From positions 357,083 through 400,016 of the forward strand of contig CAUYUJ010011159.1 of the NCBI GenBank assembly GCA_963575745.1: DNA of 42,934 nt, given 5' to 3'. How positions within the stretch are numbered: the first letter of the stretch is position 1; each line of letters starts with the position of its first letter. The position numbers and the translations under genes were made by a program. The notes beneath the pieces were generated by a model, which made no database searches, was not told the origin of the DNA, and saw nothing but the letters and a program-made list of their open reading frames with translations. This DNA comes from Prorocentrum cordatum (lineage: Eukaryota; Sar; Dinophyceae; Prorocentrales; Prorocentraceae). This document shows, in pieces, positions 29,340-39,489 of this stretch.

Positions 29340-29660
29340 CCTCGCCCCTCTTCCTCCCCCTCCTCCTCCCTCGTCCCCCCTCCTCCTTCGTCATTCCTCT
29401 TCCTTCGCCCTCCCTCCTGCCTCCTCCCCCTCCCTCCTCCCCTCGTCCTCCTCCTCCTCCTGCTCCTGCTCCTCCTCCTCCTCCTCCTCCTCCTCCCTCC
29501 TCTTCCTCCCCCTTCCTCCTCCTCCTCCTCCTCCTCCTCCTCCTCCTCCTCCTCCTCCTCCTCCCCCTCCTCCTCCTCCTCCTCCTCCTCTTCCTCCTCC
29601 TCCTCCTCCTCCTCCTCCTCCTCCTCCTCCTCCTCCTCCTCCTCCTCCTCTTGTCGTCCT
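29340..29660. repeat. (CTC)n microsatellite
   Basis: About 320 bp of CTC units with occasional CTT and CCC interruptions, purine-pure on the other strand. Frames are open on both strands (poly-Leu, poly-Ser, poly-Pro; poly-Glu, poly-Arg, poly-Gly on the opposite strand) with no meaning. Confidence 0.93.
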
Positions 29661-29984
29661 CCCCCCTCCGCCTTTCCTCCCGCCCCCCTTCCTCTCTCGC
29701 CATTTCTCTTCGCCCTGACAATCCCCTGTCTCGCATTATTGTTCCCCCCATCGGCCGCCCCTGCCCCGCGGCCGCGGCGCGGGGCCGCGAGCGGGGCCCC
29801 CGCCTTCAGCGAAGGGCCCCGCCGCTGGAGGAGGAGGGGGAGGAGCAGGGGGAGGAGGAGGAGGACGAGGAGGATTGCGAAGGGGAAGGGGGTGGGAGGG
29901 GGCAGGCGCCCGAGGCGAGCGTGGCGGCAGGGGCGGCCGGGCCGGGGAAAGGGGGGGGAGTGGGGAGGGCGGGGCGGGCGGGTG

Positions 29985-30250
29985 CTACTGCAATTGTAAC
30001 GTTGGTGATCGCAATCGCGGTCGTGACTGTCGCCTTGGTCGCGCTGAAGTTGGTCGCGCTGCTGGTGGTGGACGGGCTGGCGGTGGTCACGTTGGTGGTC
30101 GTGCTGGTGTCGGCCGTTGTGGTGGTCGCGACAGTCGTGGTGGTCGCGGTCGCTGGAGGTGGTCGCAATCGTCGCTGTGGACGCGGTTGCGGTCGCTGGC
30201 GATGGTCGCGGTGGCGGTAGTCGCTGTGCTGGCGGCGGTCGCGGCGGCCA
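29985..30250 (+). repeat. Degenerate GTGGTCGC repeat
   Basis: Imperfect units such as GTGGTCGCG and TTGGTCGCGCTG repeat with irregular spacing. The + frame reads Val/Ala-rich and the other strand Asp/His/Arg-rich. I interpret this as simple-sequence DNA rather than a membrane protein, because no charged loops or boundaries are visible. Confidence 0.6.
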
Positions 30251-30362
30251 CGGCAGGTGGGTGGTCAGCATGCCGGTCGGCTAGCTGGGCCATAACAGAG
30301 GAAGACATGCGCTGCGGAGCCTGCGTCTGAGTTGCCCACGAAGCAGTTGCTGTCGAGGGTGG

Positions 30363-31000
30363 CGTACTGCATGCGGAAAATCGGGGCTTTGCTGCGACCG
30401 GCGATCCGGCTCGGATTCTTGTCGATGGCAGCGGGGCCGCGACGACGGCGAGGAATCTTCCGACGCGGGCAAGAGAGGGCGAGACTCCGCCGCCTGCGAC
30501 TCTCCTCCAGCCAGGCACAATAACTGCGGCCGCAGCGGGGGCAAGGGCTGCGGCGGTGGCCCCGGCAATTGGACGTTTCCTCTTCGCGGGGCCGCCGAGG
30601 AGATGATTCGAGTTCTTGGCGGTCTGGCCGCGAAGGCAGCGAGAGCGCTCGCGCGGATGGATGGAAGGGCGACGATCGGTGGAAGAGTATCGATGACAAG
30701 AATAATGCCTCGTGGACGTCGGGATGTTCCAGGTGGCATAAGGAGAAGGGGCTGGAGTTGGAGAAGCCTTGGAACTCTGGGCCAGATCGAGGCTCGAAGA
30801 AGACAGATCGCGGTGAACGAGGTCGAAGCGTGACTTTTCCAGGGCCGATGGCGCCCGCGGGCCAGGTGAATGAAATTCGGAGCGACGTCGAGCCACCGGA
30901 CCGCAGGGGCAGCTGCTGCCCGGGTCGGTGGCGCCGCAAGAAGAAGTTGAATTATTGCTTGGCGCCCCGTGGCGAGGCGCAGCGAGAGGGGCAGACTTAG
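30363..31000 (+). CDS. Unrecognised charged protein fragment (frame break)
   Basis: Two overlapping + frames look like one protein. From 30363, Ser/Asp/Arg/Cys-rich sequence (DDGEESSDAGKRGRDS) runs to about 30590. The second frame then continues with DDSSSWRSGREGSESARADG, WKGDDRWKSIDDKN and RWHKEKGLELEKPW, stopping at 31000. The composition (Trp among Asp, Ser and Lys) is unlike the surrounding low-complexity DNA and suggests real coding sequence with a one-base shift near 30590. No domain is recognised. It lies just upstream of the LINE remnant. Confidence 0.35.
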
Positions 31001-31081
31001 CTGCGGAACGCCCCCCCGTCTATAGGGCCCACGTAAAGGAGCCCCCAGAGGTAGGAGAGGAGCGCGAAGACCACGCTCAAC

Positions 31082-32130
31082 CGTCATCGTCGGGCCACGT
31101 CGAATCTCTTACAACACATTTCTTGCTGCAAAGCACAACGAGCACACGTTAGAGGGGGGCCGTGCCAGGGGGCCTGGGGGGCACGACCACCGCCGCAAAC
31201 GCGCGGCCCAGGGTGCTGCCCCGCCCCGCGCGGGCCCCAGATCAGCCCGAAGGGCGATCAGACCGCGGCCCAAGCCACTCAAGAGGGCCCGAATCACTCC
31301 CAGAACGGTTTCGATTGCTCTCTGACGGCGACGGCCCTCGAGGCGCTACGAACTGGGCCACGAGGCGCGCGAGGGCTGGAGACCGTCGGGGCACCGAAGA
31401 CCCGCCTCGAAGCTTTCCAGCAGGCCGCTCCACAGACGCACGCCCTCCGCCGCCAGCGGATTGACGTGGCCCGCGTGGCGGGCGCCATGGCTGGCCCCAT
31501 TATGCCCAGCGGCATCGACGTAGTTGGGGCGTCAGCCACGCGCCTGCACAGCGCGTGGGCTGCGGCTCCGCGCGCGGCCCTGCCGCCGGGGACCCATCGC
31601 AACGTCGACGCGGGCTTGGCCGCGCAGGACGGAAGGGGCGCTACCCCGCGCACGTGGCGCGCGCGTCACGCGACGCTGTTGCGACATTGAGTTTGGTTGA
31701 CTCGTGGGATTCAGCGCCCTCCTCGGAGCTCGAGCGCATCTTCGGCTTCGCGCGGCATCGTCTGCAGGACGCGGTTGCCCGGGGCCGGCCCCCGTGGTCT
31801 GCAGTCGCGGGCCCAGCGGCCAGCGTCATCGCCGCTGCCTGGCGCCCCGGGCGGCCCCGCGAGCCCCCCCGGCGCTTCTGCGACGACGCGGGCGAGCCGT
31901 TGGACTTCATCCCCATGTCTCCCGCAATGGTCGCCGATGCTGCGCGCGGGCCTGCGGCTCGACGGCGCGCCTGGAGAGCGACCACCACGCCCCCCCTCTC
32001 ATCGCTGGGGGCCCCGGCGCGCGCGCCCAGGCACAGACCGAGATGCTCGCGCTGCTCGTGGACCGCCCGATTGAGCCGGTCCCCGGAGGGCGCGGGGAAC
32101 CCCGTAGCACGGCGCCGCAGCGGACGGGGC
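31082..32130 (+). pseudogene. LINE-like reverse transcriptase C-terminal region, decayed
   Basis: Read across three + frames. 31082-31690 gives a post-palm, helix-rich region (AGAMAGPIMPSGIDVVGASA, then a W-containing helix). About 31650-31960 gives LVDSWDSAPSSELERIFGFA, WSAVAGPAASVIAAAW and PLDFIPMSPAMVADAAR. The rest continues in a third frame. The order of a W...GP.A.. helix, then F-D-x-G, then a P..V..A helix, just before an RNase H domain, matches my recollection of dinoflagellate non-LTR polyproteins. The palm motifs with the catalytic Asp residues are not visible. At least two frame shifts make it a pseudogene. Lineage assignment is inference. Confidence 0.45.
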
Positions 32131-32539
32131 GCCGCTGCTCGCAGCTCCTCTCCGCAGCCACAGGCGGGCAGCGGCCGCAGGTCCAGATCGCGAACATGCC
32201 AGGCGCCGATGGCTTCGAAGCCACCGGCGTCAGCTCTGCCAGCTGCCAGCACTGCTGCGCGGCCTCGCTGGCCCCGGAAGGCTGGCCCGATCCGCCCGAG
32301 GAGCGCGACCCTCGCGCATCGTCGCTCCCAGAGGCCTCATTGGGTCTGCTCTGGAGTCGAGGCTTGCTCGCTCTCCAGCTGCCGCAGCCCGAGCCGCGGG
32401 AGGAGGTTGCCGCCCGGCGGCGCCTGGGCCCGCCAGACGAGGGCCGCGCGGACTGCCGCTGGCGCGCGGACGGCCCCATGAAGCACGGGCCGCAGCGGGC
32501 GTCGCGACGCGCGGGCTGCGCGGCCGACGGGGGTCATGT

Positions 32540-33050
32540 CGCGCATGGCAGTGCTGCGCCGCCGCCGTGGATTCGCGTCGCGGCAGCCGAACTCCAGGCC
32601 GTCCTCCTGGTGCTACCTATCGCCGTCGCGCCGCTGCCCGCCCGCGCGGACTGCCGCCCCTTCCTGTCAGCGGCTGCGGCCGGCACGGCGCGAGCCAGAA
32701 GCCGCCAAGTCTACGAGGATGCTGGCCCAGGTCTGGTCGCGACTGGCCGCCGTCCTTGATGGCGACGCGTCCGGGCCGGTCACGTCTGGCAGGCCAGCGC
32801 GGGTGCCAGCGCGCGGCGCGGCCGCTGTGATAGGCGCGGCTCGTCGATCCGATGGCGCCGCGGTCACTGCGGTGGACTGCGGGGCCAACGAGTCGGCCGA
32901 TGCCGTGGCCATGGCGGCTGCCGGTCGCCCGCCGCAGTGCGTCGCCGCCCAGCGCTTTCTCCCGGGCGCGGAGAAGTTGGTCGCGCGCGAGGCCGTTGTT
33001 TTCGGGGGCGCCACCTGCGCGGCGAACCACCGCGAGCGGATGGCGCCGGG
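32540..33050 (+). pseudogene. RNase H domain remnant of the LINE-like element
   Basis: 32570-32759 reads AAELQAVLLVLPIAVAPLPA then ADC, resembling the AEL helix and the following strand with Asp of RNase H. A frame shift near 32720-32759 moves the reading to QVWSRLAAVLDGD, then VPARG, and SDGAAVTAVDCGANESADAV (Asn at 32887, Asp at 32899), the ANxxAD end of RNase H. A following helix with AAAGRPP and FGGATCAANH matches the tail usual in these elements. The RT remnant immediately upstream, in the same orientation, supports the call. Confidence 0.5.
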
Positions 33051-33381
33051 GCTGGGCGGCCGAGAGCCTTCGCGGCGGCCGAGAGCGAAGGGTCGCGCGA
33101 GCGCCCGGGCGCCGCGCGCGCCACCAGCGGCTCCGGTCGCGGCTGCAGCGCCGGCGGCGCCCCCCTCGTCGCCCCCTAGCCAGCGAGGCGCGGCGCGCGT
33201 CCGAAGGGTTCTTATGTTTCTTCCAGGCTGGGCGGCCGATGCAGTCCGTGGGTCTCTGGCACATGGTGCCCGAGGTGCGCTCGCAGTGGGTCTCGATGTT
33301 CTTGACGATCGAAGTGCTGGGGCGTTAACTGCGGCATTTCTAGTGTCGGCGGTCTTTGGCGGCGTGCCCACGCAGTCTATG

Positions 33382-33490
33382 ACCGACCGCAAGACAGCGA
33401 ACTTCTTGCCCGAGGACCATCGTGAGCACGCATAATCAAATACACCGATCGCAGGACAGCGCTCCGCAGGCCCGAGGATCACAGTGAAAA
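33382..33490 (+). repeat. 62-bp tandem duplication
   Basis: ACCGACCGCAAGACAGCG at 33382 recurs as ACCGATCGCAGGACAGCG at 33444, followed in both by CCCGAGGA-CA-(C)GTGA. It may mark the 3' end of the LINE-like copy. Confidence 0.6.
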
Positions 33491-33867
33491 GACAGAGGCA
33501 CCAGAGTAGACCTTCGGCAGCGCTTAGAGCTCGTAGTTGCACTCGGCCCCGAATCACATCCTCTCGCCTCATCCTGCGCCACCTCCCTCGTCGGATGTTT
33601 GTTGAGGCTCACCCATGTCGGATTTCTGCCCCATTACGCTTTGCATCCCCAGGGCCGCTTGTAGGGGCGCTACGGCTGGCATCTGGCGCCTCCAGGGTCC
33701 TGGCCTTTCCCTCTGGCCCTCGCGCGTCGTCAGCCCCTCTGGTCCGCTGCTCGGGCCCCCATGAAGCTCTCGACCCTGGTGTGAAGTCCCCACTCCCACC
33801 TCGTCTGCTCTGTCGCCCCCCCCCCTGTCCGTTCCCCTGCTCCGCTCTGCGCCCCTCCGCCCACCCG

Positions 33868-34255
33868 TCGGCGATTGCTTAGTCTGCTCCAGCCACAGAG
33901 GGCCCGGGGTGGCTGGGATCTCCGCAGCCTGGGGAGTTCTGCCCGCATCCAGGGGTAATTGCCCGAGGGCCCAAGCATATCCCGAGCGCGCTCGGCGTCG
34001 ATCCCTGTCTTGCGCGTTCTTCAGCAAGCCACAACCATTTTTTCTAGGGGGCATCGCGCATGGTCTGGAGCCGTGGCCAAGCACGAGCATGAATGTGCTC
34101 TCTCGCGTAGTTTCCTGATGGCGCGCGCGCATGAGTTGACCTGGCCCGCGCTCTCGGCGCGCAAGTTGTGACGCCTCAGCGAAGATACCTGCTGTGCGTG
34201 CTGCGGAGACGCCTCGGTAATCGCGCCTCGTGGCTGGCGGTCTGGGCCGGAGCGT
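33868..34255 (+). repeat. Dispersed repeat H, copy 1
   Basis: Shares GTCGGCGATT, GGGGTGGCTG-G-TCTCCGCAG and, 370 bases on, GTCTGGGCCGGAGCG with 37174-37435, where the same blocks are about 244 bases apart. It is an old duplicated segment with an internal indel. No gene seen in this copy. Confidence 0.5.
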
Positions 34256-34563
34256 CGCCTTGCTTTTGCGTTGCGTGGGTATGTTTTCTTGTGCCCCTGG
34301 AGCTCCCGCCCCCCTCCCCGGCCGTGGTCCACGTCGTCGATTCTTCGGCCTGCGACGGCCTCGTGGGCGGTCTGGCGCGGCGGGTCGAAGGGCTCTCAGG
34401 CGACGGCCGCCGCTTCCTGCCGGAGCAGTGGCCCCGCGAAGTGGGGCCCCATCCGCGCCTCAGCCCCAGCCCCCCCCCCCCACCTCCGCGGCAGCGCGGG
34501 CTCGAGTGCTGCGGGGCGGGGGTGCCCGACGACACATGGGGCCCACTCACAAGAGACCCGTTC
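34256..34563 (+). other. No gene recognised
   Basis: C/G-run sequence with Pro/Arg/Gly-rich frames on both strands and no recognised motif. Confidence 0.4.
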
Positions 34564-35994
34564 AGAGGCTGATGTCATGGGCTACTTCATGCGATGCAAC
34601 CCGGCACTGAACAGCAGGTTAATCCTTGCGCAGGCTGCAGCAGGCGCGGAAACATCGCAGGGAGGGCCACACAAGGACACCCGATACAACCACATGGTTC
34701 GGGACCACTGGGCTGGCCCCTCGCCGGAGACGCGGGCCTCGCGGGAGCAGGCGGCGGGGGGCAGAGAGCCAGGCCAGCGTAGTCTTGAGATCGCGCGCGC
34801 GCGCTCCAGCCAGCCTGAGGCCCCCAGAGGCCAGAGAACTCGCCGGCGGTGCAAGCAGACCCTTGGCACCAGCAGGTGCCGCAAGCATTGAGGGAACACG
34901 ACCTCCACCAGCCGATGCACGGGGCCGACGGTGCCCAGCTAGGGCTGGACCCGGCAGGCTTCGCGCCGCGGCCCCCGCCCCCGCAGGGCCATCCGCCGGG
35001 GCGGCAAGGTGCAGGCAGCGGCGGTGAAGGCCGCAGAGCCGCTCGGCCAGCACCGCCAGCCGGCGCCGCCGCTGGGCCCAGCGGCCGGGCCCTTGGAAGG
35101 GCGAACCCAGGCACCTTCGCCCAGCAAGCAGCCCAGGCCCTGCCTCCTGCAGAGGGCCACGAACGGTCCGCACGCGGCGCAGTTGAGGGCGTCAGCGGGA
35201 ACGCCCACGCCGACAGCCTTAGCCGCGCCGGAAGGACCGCAGGGGCTTGCCCAGCAGACAGCAGGAGGCGCGGGCACGGCAGTTTCCTGGCTTCTGCTCA
35301 GGAAGATGCAGTCGAGCTCGGCGGAGCAGCAAACAGGCGCGCGGGCGCTGGAGGTAGCTCCAAGCGTCGGGGCGCCGCCTGCAGCAGAGCCAGCGGGCCA
35401 GCATCAGCACCGCCAGGGAGGCGCGCGCCAGCGTGCGGGGGGCGCAGGGCCAGCAGGCCTGCACTGCGAGGCGGCGATGTTCGCCTACATGCTCCGGCAC
35501 CACAGGGAGGCCATCATGGTCGACCAACAGAGCGGGCCTCCCTGCGAGGCCACGATCCCGCGGGGCCTTGCGCGGCCCAGTGGAGGGCGCAGCCGCCGGC
35601 GCAGCGACCGATGGACCAAGCTTCACACGGTTCGACGGCGCACCCGTGGAGGCAGCAGAGTGGCTTGTTCGACCAGATGAGCCTGCAGCAGCACTTCCAG
35701 CAGTGGCCTTCCACCAGCGCCCAGCAGACGCAGCCCGCCCAGCCTTGGCAGCCGCATGCCCCCCAGAGGGAACCAGGTGCAGAGGCGCCGGGCTGGGCGC
35801 CAGCGGGGCGGGGGGGCGGGGGCCCCGCGGCGTCCCCCCACGAGCTCTCCCCCTGGTTCCTGGTCCTGCAAGGCAACCAGCGCACGGAGCCAGGGGTGCA
35901 ACAGGACCCAAAACGCTACGACAGCTGGCTCTCGCCATTGCCAAACGGTCGCTTCCCCCAATATTCAGTGATGTTGCACTGGGCTTCGACGTAA
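34564..35994 (+). pseudogene. Gln/Pro/Ala-rich coding remnant, several frames
   Basis: Protein-like Gln/Pro/His-rich stretches occur in all three + frames in succession: 34594-34782 (ATQGHPIQPHGSGPLGWPL), 34849-34990 (ADPWHQQVPQALREHDLHQP), 35009-35560 (LLRKMQSSSAEQQTG, then FAYMLRHHREAIMVDQQSG) and 35640-35994 (SLQQHFQQWPSTSAQQ). The similar style suggests one low-complexity protein broken by frame shifts, or several exons. No domain is recognised, and the minus strand is also open, so caution is needed. Confidence 0.35.
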
Positions 35995-36449
35995 CCGCGG
36001 GATGCTCCTCTCCTCGCAGAACGACATGCGAGTGCTACATACTTCCCATAGGGGGCGATCATCCCGGACGGGATCCTGTTGCGACCAGGCAACAGGGGCG
36101 GGCCGGCCACAATCTACTTAGGCCAAAAAGGCAAAATCGCCTTGGCAGGCAGAGGAGAGGCCAAGGAGCGGCTGCCCGCAGCGGTGGCGGCGTGGACAAC
36201 GGAATGGGGGGCAGGAGTCTCGTCAGGGGGCATACGAGCCTCCTTCCATATCCAGCAGTGTAGGTGCCAGCGGCTGACAGCGGGGGGCAGAGGCCGCCAG
36301 CGCCACGGCGCAGGCAGGGCGCATTCACCCGAGCAGCCTGGCCGTAGCGAAGACAGATGCGCGAGGCCCCTGCGATAAGGGCACGAGAGCCGAGGACTGT
36401 CCTTGGTGATGCGATCAACTTGGGCGGCCTGCGGGGCCCGAGAAAAATT
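35995..36449 (+). other. No gene recognised
   Basis: Mixed-composition spacer. A + frame from 35433 remains open to 36263 but reads Arg/Gly/Pro-rich without a motif. Confidence 0.35.
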
Positions 36450-36557
36450 AGCCTGGCGAAGGACACAACCATTCGCACATGTGAGCGCCGTCTTGCACGC
36501 GGGGCCCAGTCTCTTCAAAACGAGGACCCAACACCTCAGGATGGTTGGAAAAACATC
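36450..36557 (+). repeat. Terminal box E, copy 4, without array
   Basis: Starts with AATTAGCCTGGCGAAGGA (shared with 25420-25440), passes ACGCGGGGC and then CTTCAAAACGAGGACC at 36513, with the CCCAAC...GGTTGG stem and an A-run. There is no 90-bp array beside it, so the box can move or persist alone. Confidence 0.7.
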
Positions 36558-36954
36558 CTTGCCCCGCCCCGGCCCTCTTCTGGCTCGCCGTGCTCCGGAG
36601 CTCTCGGTCCCGCAGGCTGGCCGCCGCCAGCTTTTTCTGGAGCTGTCGATTCCTCCGCCCTGTTGTTTTCCAGCCCACTTCCCCCCGGCCTCCGCCTGTC
36701 CATCGCCACCCGCAGTGCCCACCACTGCCCATCCTGCCCCGGTTGTCGGGCCGGGGGTGGCTGGGGCCGTTGCGCTCCACAAGAGGACCATTTGCTTTTG
36801 CGTCCGCAGATTCCCCCTCTTGCCCCTCTCTCCCCCTCGCCCTCTCTCTTGTGAGCGCCTCGTGGTCGCCTGCTGGGTAGTGCGCAGGGATTGTCCATCT
36901 CAGGATTCAGCCTGCTTCTCGTTTTCCTCGTCGTGAGGGTTGCCCTGAGCAGTT

Positions 36955-38595
36955 ATGCGAGTCGACGAGCTTTGGCAGGACTGTCGATTTGATGTCCCGC
37001 GACAGCCCCGCACCTTCCGCCGGGGGGATCTTGATCAGCGTTTCTCAGTTGTCCCCGCCGCGTGGCCGATGCTGCTGCCGATGCTCCGCTCCGCTCCCCG
37101 ACCCGCGTTTTTCCCCCTCGCCTCCCTCCCCCCTCGCCTGCCCTTTGCTTTTCCCTCTCTCCTCCCTCCCTTTGTCGGCGATTTGCCCAGCCTGCCTCAG
37201 CCTCGAGGGAAAGGGGTGGCTGAGGTCTCCGCAGATTTGGGAGGGCTTGAAGGAGTGGACCCACCACCCGGGTTTCCCAGTCAGCTGACACTACGGCCGC
37301 ATGAGCCCGCACAGCTGTTTGAGGACTCTGGGTGTCATTCGTCGCGGCACCTCTGCGTGGATGCGGTGCTGCGTGAGCCTCGGGGGGTGCTTCGACTATC
37401 GCGCCTAGCGTATCGTTGTCTGGGCCGGAGCGCCGCTCTCTTCTTGGAAAGCGATGTTCAGGCTGTCTCTTTAGTGCCTGTGTTCGGGGTGACGGGGGTC
37501 GTTGCAGGACGGGGGCCTGAGGTCGGAGGGGGCTCGTCAGTGTGGGGGGGGGGGAGGGATGCTGCGTCTTCGGCAGCCCAGCCTGCCCCGACCTGCCGGA
37601 TCGAGGGAGGCAGGGGTCGGCAAGGTAGTCGGAATCAGAATGGATCGCCTCGCCTGGGATCTTCCGCCAGCTGTTCAGCCGCCACTCTGCCCCGACCCTC
37701 CGCAGGTCGGGGGTGCCTGGGGCCGGAGCTGCGAGACGGGCTGGCTCGGAGTGAATCCGTCTTGCAGGGAAGTAAGATCCCTGAGAGCAAGGGGGGGATG
37801 CCAGGCTTCGGCTATCCCCCTGCACCCTGGCTCGTGGTCTGCTGTAGGGACTGTAGGGCAGAAGAGCGGGGACACGGGGTTAAGCGGAAGATGGTCACCA
37901 ATGTCTTTCTTCCCCGAAGCCATCTCTCCACTGTCTCCGGCCGCACAGTCTGCCCAGACCGCCCGATGTCTGGGGACTTTGGGGTCGTTGCGGCTGGGGG
38001 ACTGTCTCGGCAAGGAGCGGATCCGGTGGTCACCGCCTACCACGCAGGCAGGCTGCGGCATGCCTTGCTGGCTGGTTGTCCCTGGGGCGGATCCTTTTTT
38101 AGAGCTCCTCCCTTGTCTCCGAGTGCGGTTCGTCTGGGACCTCTCTGGTGTCTGGGTGCTTCCCCTCTTCCTCTGCCCCTTCTGACTGCAGGCCACAGGG
38201 GCAGCAGCAGCAGCAGCAGCAGAGGTGGATTCCCTCCCACCCGCCAGCGCCATGTCCGAGGATGGCCGGGCCAGAATGCAAGTCGAGGCCATGCCGAGGA
38301 GGGTCCTCCTCCCGGCTGCCCTCCGGCAGCTGTCCCCGCAGCGCCCACTCCCCGCCCATTGCGGCCGCCATCCATCCCGTGCCTGCCGGCGCGCGGGGCC
38401 AGGTGCATGGCGCATGCCGCCGCGTCGCGCGCAGCTGCGGCGGCCAGGGCTGCCGCCGACGCAGCTGCCGCGCAGGCGGTCTGCGAGGCGCGCGCGGCTG
38501 CCTTGCAGCCTTCCTCGGCGCCGCTGGCTGCCGAGCGGCTGGCTGCCTTGAGGGCGCGCGTTCTGGCCAGGCTGGGCCACGCCGCCCCGTCGTAA
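36955..38595 (+). CDS. Long ORF of unknown function, Ala-rich C-terminus
   Basis: A 546-residue frame from the ATG at 36955. The first 350 residues are Pro/Gly/Arg/Leu-rich with little sign of a fold. It passes through repeat H (37174-37435) and C/T-rich stretches, which argues against a conserved gene. The last 70 residues (MAHAAASRAAAAARAAADAA, then a Leu/Arg-rich helix ending in LGHAAPS) look like a helical tail. The minus strand is also open for long stretches. It could be a real but low-complexity gene, or chance openness in GC-rich DNA. Confidence 0.25.
   Translation: MRVDELWQDCRFDVPRQPRTFRRGDLDQRFSVVPAAWPMLLPMLRSAPRPAFFPLASLPPRLPFAFPSLLPPFVGDLPSLPQPRGKGVAEVSADLGGLEGVDPPPGFPSQLTLRPHEPAQLFEDSGCHSSRHLCVDAVLREPRGVLRLSRLAYRCLGRSAALFLESDVQAVSLVPVFGVTGVVAGRGPEVGGGSSVWGGGRDAASSAAQPAPTCRIEGGRGRQGSRNQNGSPRLGSSASCSAATLPRPSAGRGCLGPELRDGLARSESVLQGSKIPESKGGMPGFGYPPAPWLVVCCRDCRAEERGHGVKRKMVTNVFLPRSHLSTVSGRTVCPDRPMSGDFGVVAAGGLSRQGADPVVTAYHAGRLRHALLAGCPWGGSFFRAPPLSPSAVRLGPLWCLGASPLPLPLLTAGHRGSSSSSSRGGFPPTRQRHVRGWPGQNASRGHAEEGPPPGCPPAAVPAAPTPRPLRPPSIPCLPARGARCMAHAAASRAAAAARAAADAAAAQAVCEARAAALQPSSAPLAAERLAALRARVLARLGHAAPS
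37174..37435 (+). repeat. Dispersed repeat H, copy 2
   Basis: Diverged copy of 33868-34255 (see there). It lies inside the 36955 frame, which therefore probably includes mobile or duplicated DNA. Confidence 0.5.
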
Positions 38596-38703
38596 TTAGC
38601 CCCCGCGCCGCGGCCCAATTCGGTGCCGCGAGCGTCTGTGGGCCCGCGCTGCCCTGCATTGCGCTGCAACTCTGGGCGTCTCCTCCAGGGAAAAAACCTT
38701 CCG

Positions 38704-38826
38704 TTATGGGGCCGCGAAGCGTGTGAGGGGTGCGCCGACATGAGCGGGGAGCCGCATGTGAACCCTGCCATCGGCGCCTTCAGTGGAGCTCCCTATGAGA
38801 CGCGAGTGAGGGGTGCGCTGAAATAG
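38704..38826 (+). repeat. 90-bp repeat C, isolated degenerate copy
   Basis: About 1.3 units with the recognisable TATGGGGCCGCGAAGCGTG, GTGCGCCGACATG and CTTCAGTGGAGCTCCCTATG blocks. It is followed by a purine tract (38850-38912) as in the large arrays, but no box E follows directly. Confidence 0.8.
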
Positions 38827-38849
38827 CCACGCGGAGGGCGGAGGGAAAA

Positions 38850-38912
38850 GGAGAGGATGGATGATGATGATGAGGAGGAGGAGGAGGAGGAGAAGAAGGA
38901 GGAGGAGGACCA
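38850..38912. repeat. GAT then GGA purine microsatellite
   Basis: GATGATGAT changes to GGAGGAGGA and GAAGGA units. Short poly-Asp, poly-Arg and poly-Leu frames here are artefacts. From 38913 to 39235 I see no gene. Confidence 0.85.
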
Positions 38913-39235
38913 GTGCAAACCCAAGACTTATCAACGATACTGCAATACACCCCCCTCCAAGCTCCCTCTTCGTAGGCCCCTACACGGGTTCATTTTCACT
39001 GGGAGAGGTGCCCCACTGTAAGACAGCCGATCGAAAATCCAGAAGTGTGCCAGAGCATCAGTCTTGGAACATCGACGCCGCGAATCACCGTTACTGCTGC
39101 GTCTTGGCAATCCTGAACCGCGCCAGAAAGCCAATCCTGGGACTTCAACACCGCGGTTCAACGTGACAGCTGCACCATGACATTCCGACATCGTGCCAGA
39201 ACGCCAGCTCTGGTACGTTAGCCATGAGAGTCCTT

Positions 39236-39345
39236 AAAGTGCTCCATGAGTGAAACTCTTGCAGCGTTTGCATCCGGAACATAACTTGTGAAGAACTCTC
39301 AGGCGAAACGCCCGGCCCGCCCTTCCGACCGGCCTCGGGGTGCGC
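39236..39345 (+). repeat. Dispersed repeat G, copy 2
   Basis: Counterpart of 129-215. It is followed directly by a purine tract and box E, which suggests that repeat G is the left part of an element whose right end is box E. Confidence 0.5.
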
Positions 39346-39374
39346 CGTGGATTGTTTACGTTTACACCTACTTC

Positions 39375-39480
39375 TGTATTCGGACAGGGGGTGGAGGGAG
39401 GAGAGGAGGGGGAAGGAAACGCGGGGCGCTCTCCCTTCAAACTAGGACCGAACGGTACAGGATGCTTGGGGAACGTATAA
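39375..39480 (+). repeat. Purine tract and terminal box E, copy 5
   Basis: GGAGGGAGGAGAGG tract, AAACGCGGGGCG, then CTTCAAACTAGGACCGAAC at 39435 and GGATGCTTGGGGAACG. More diverged than copies 1-4, and again without a 90-bp array. Confidence 0.65.
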
Positions 39481-39489
39481 CTCCACTCT

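Noticed and set aside
28283-30220. 645-residue + ORF and 345-residue minus ORF
   Set aside because: Pro/Arg/Leu or Glu/Arg homopolymers from C-rich DNA and the CTC tract. No ordinary protein composition.
36955-38595. Treating the 546-residue ORF as a firm gene
   Set aside because: It spans repeat H and pyrimidine-rich tracts and the other strand is also open, so it is listed with low confidence only.
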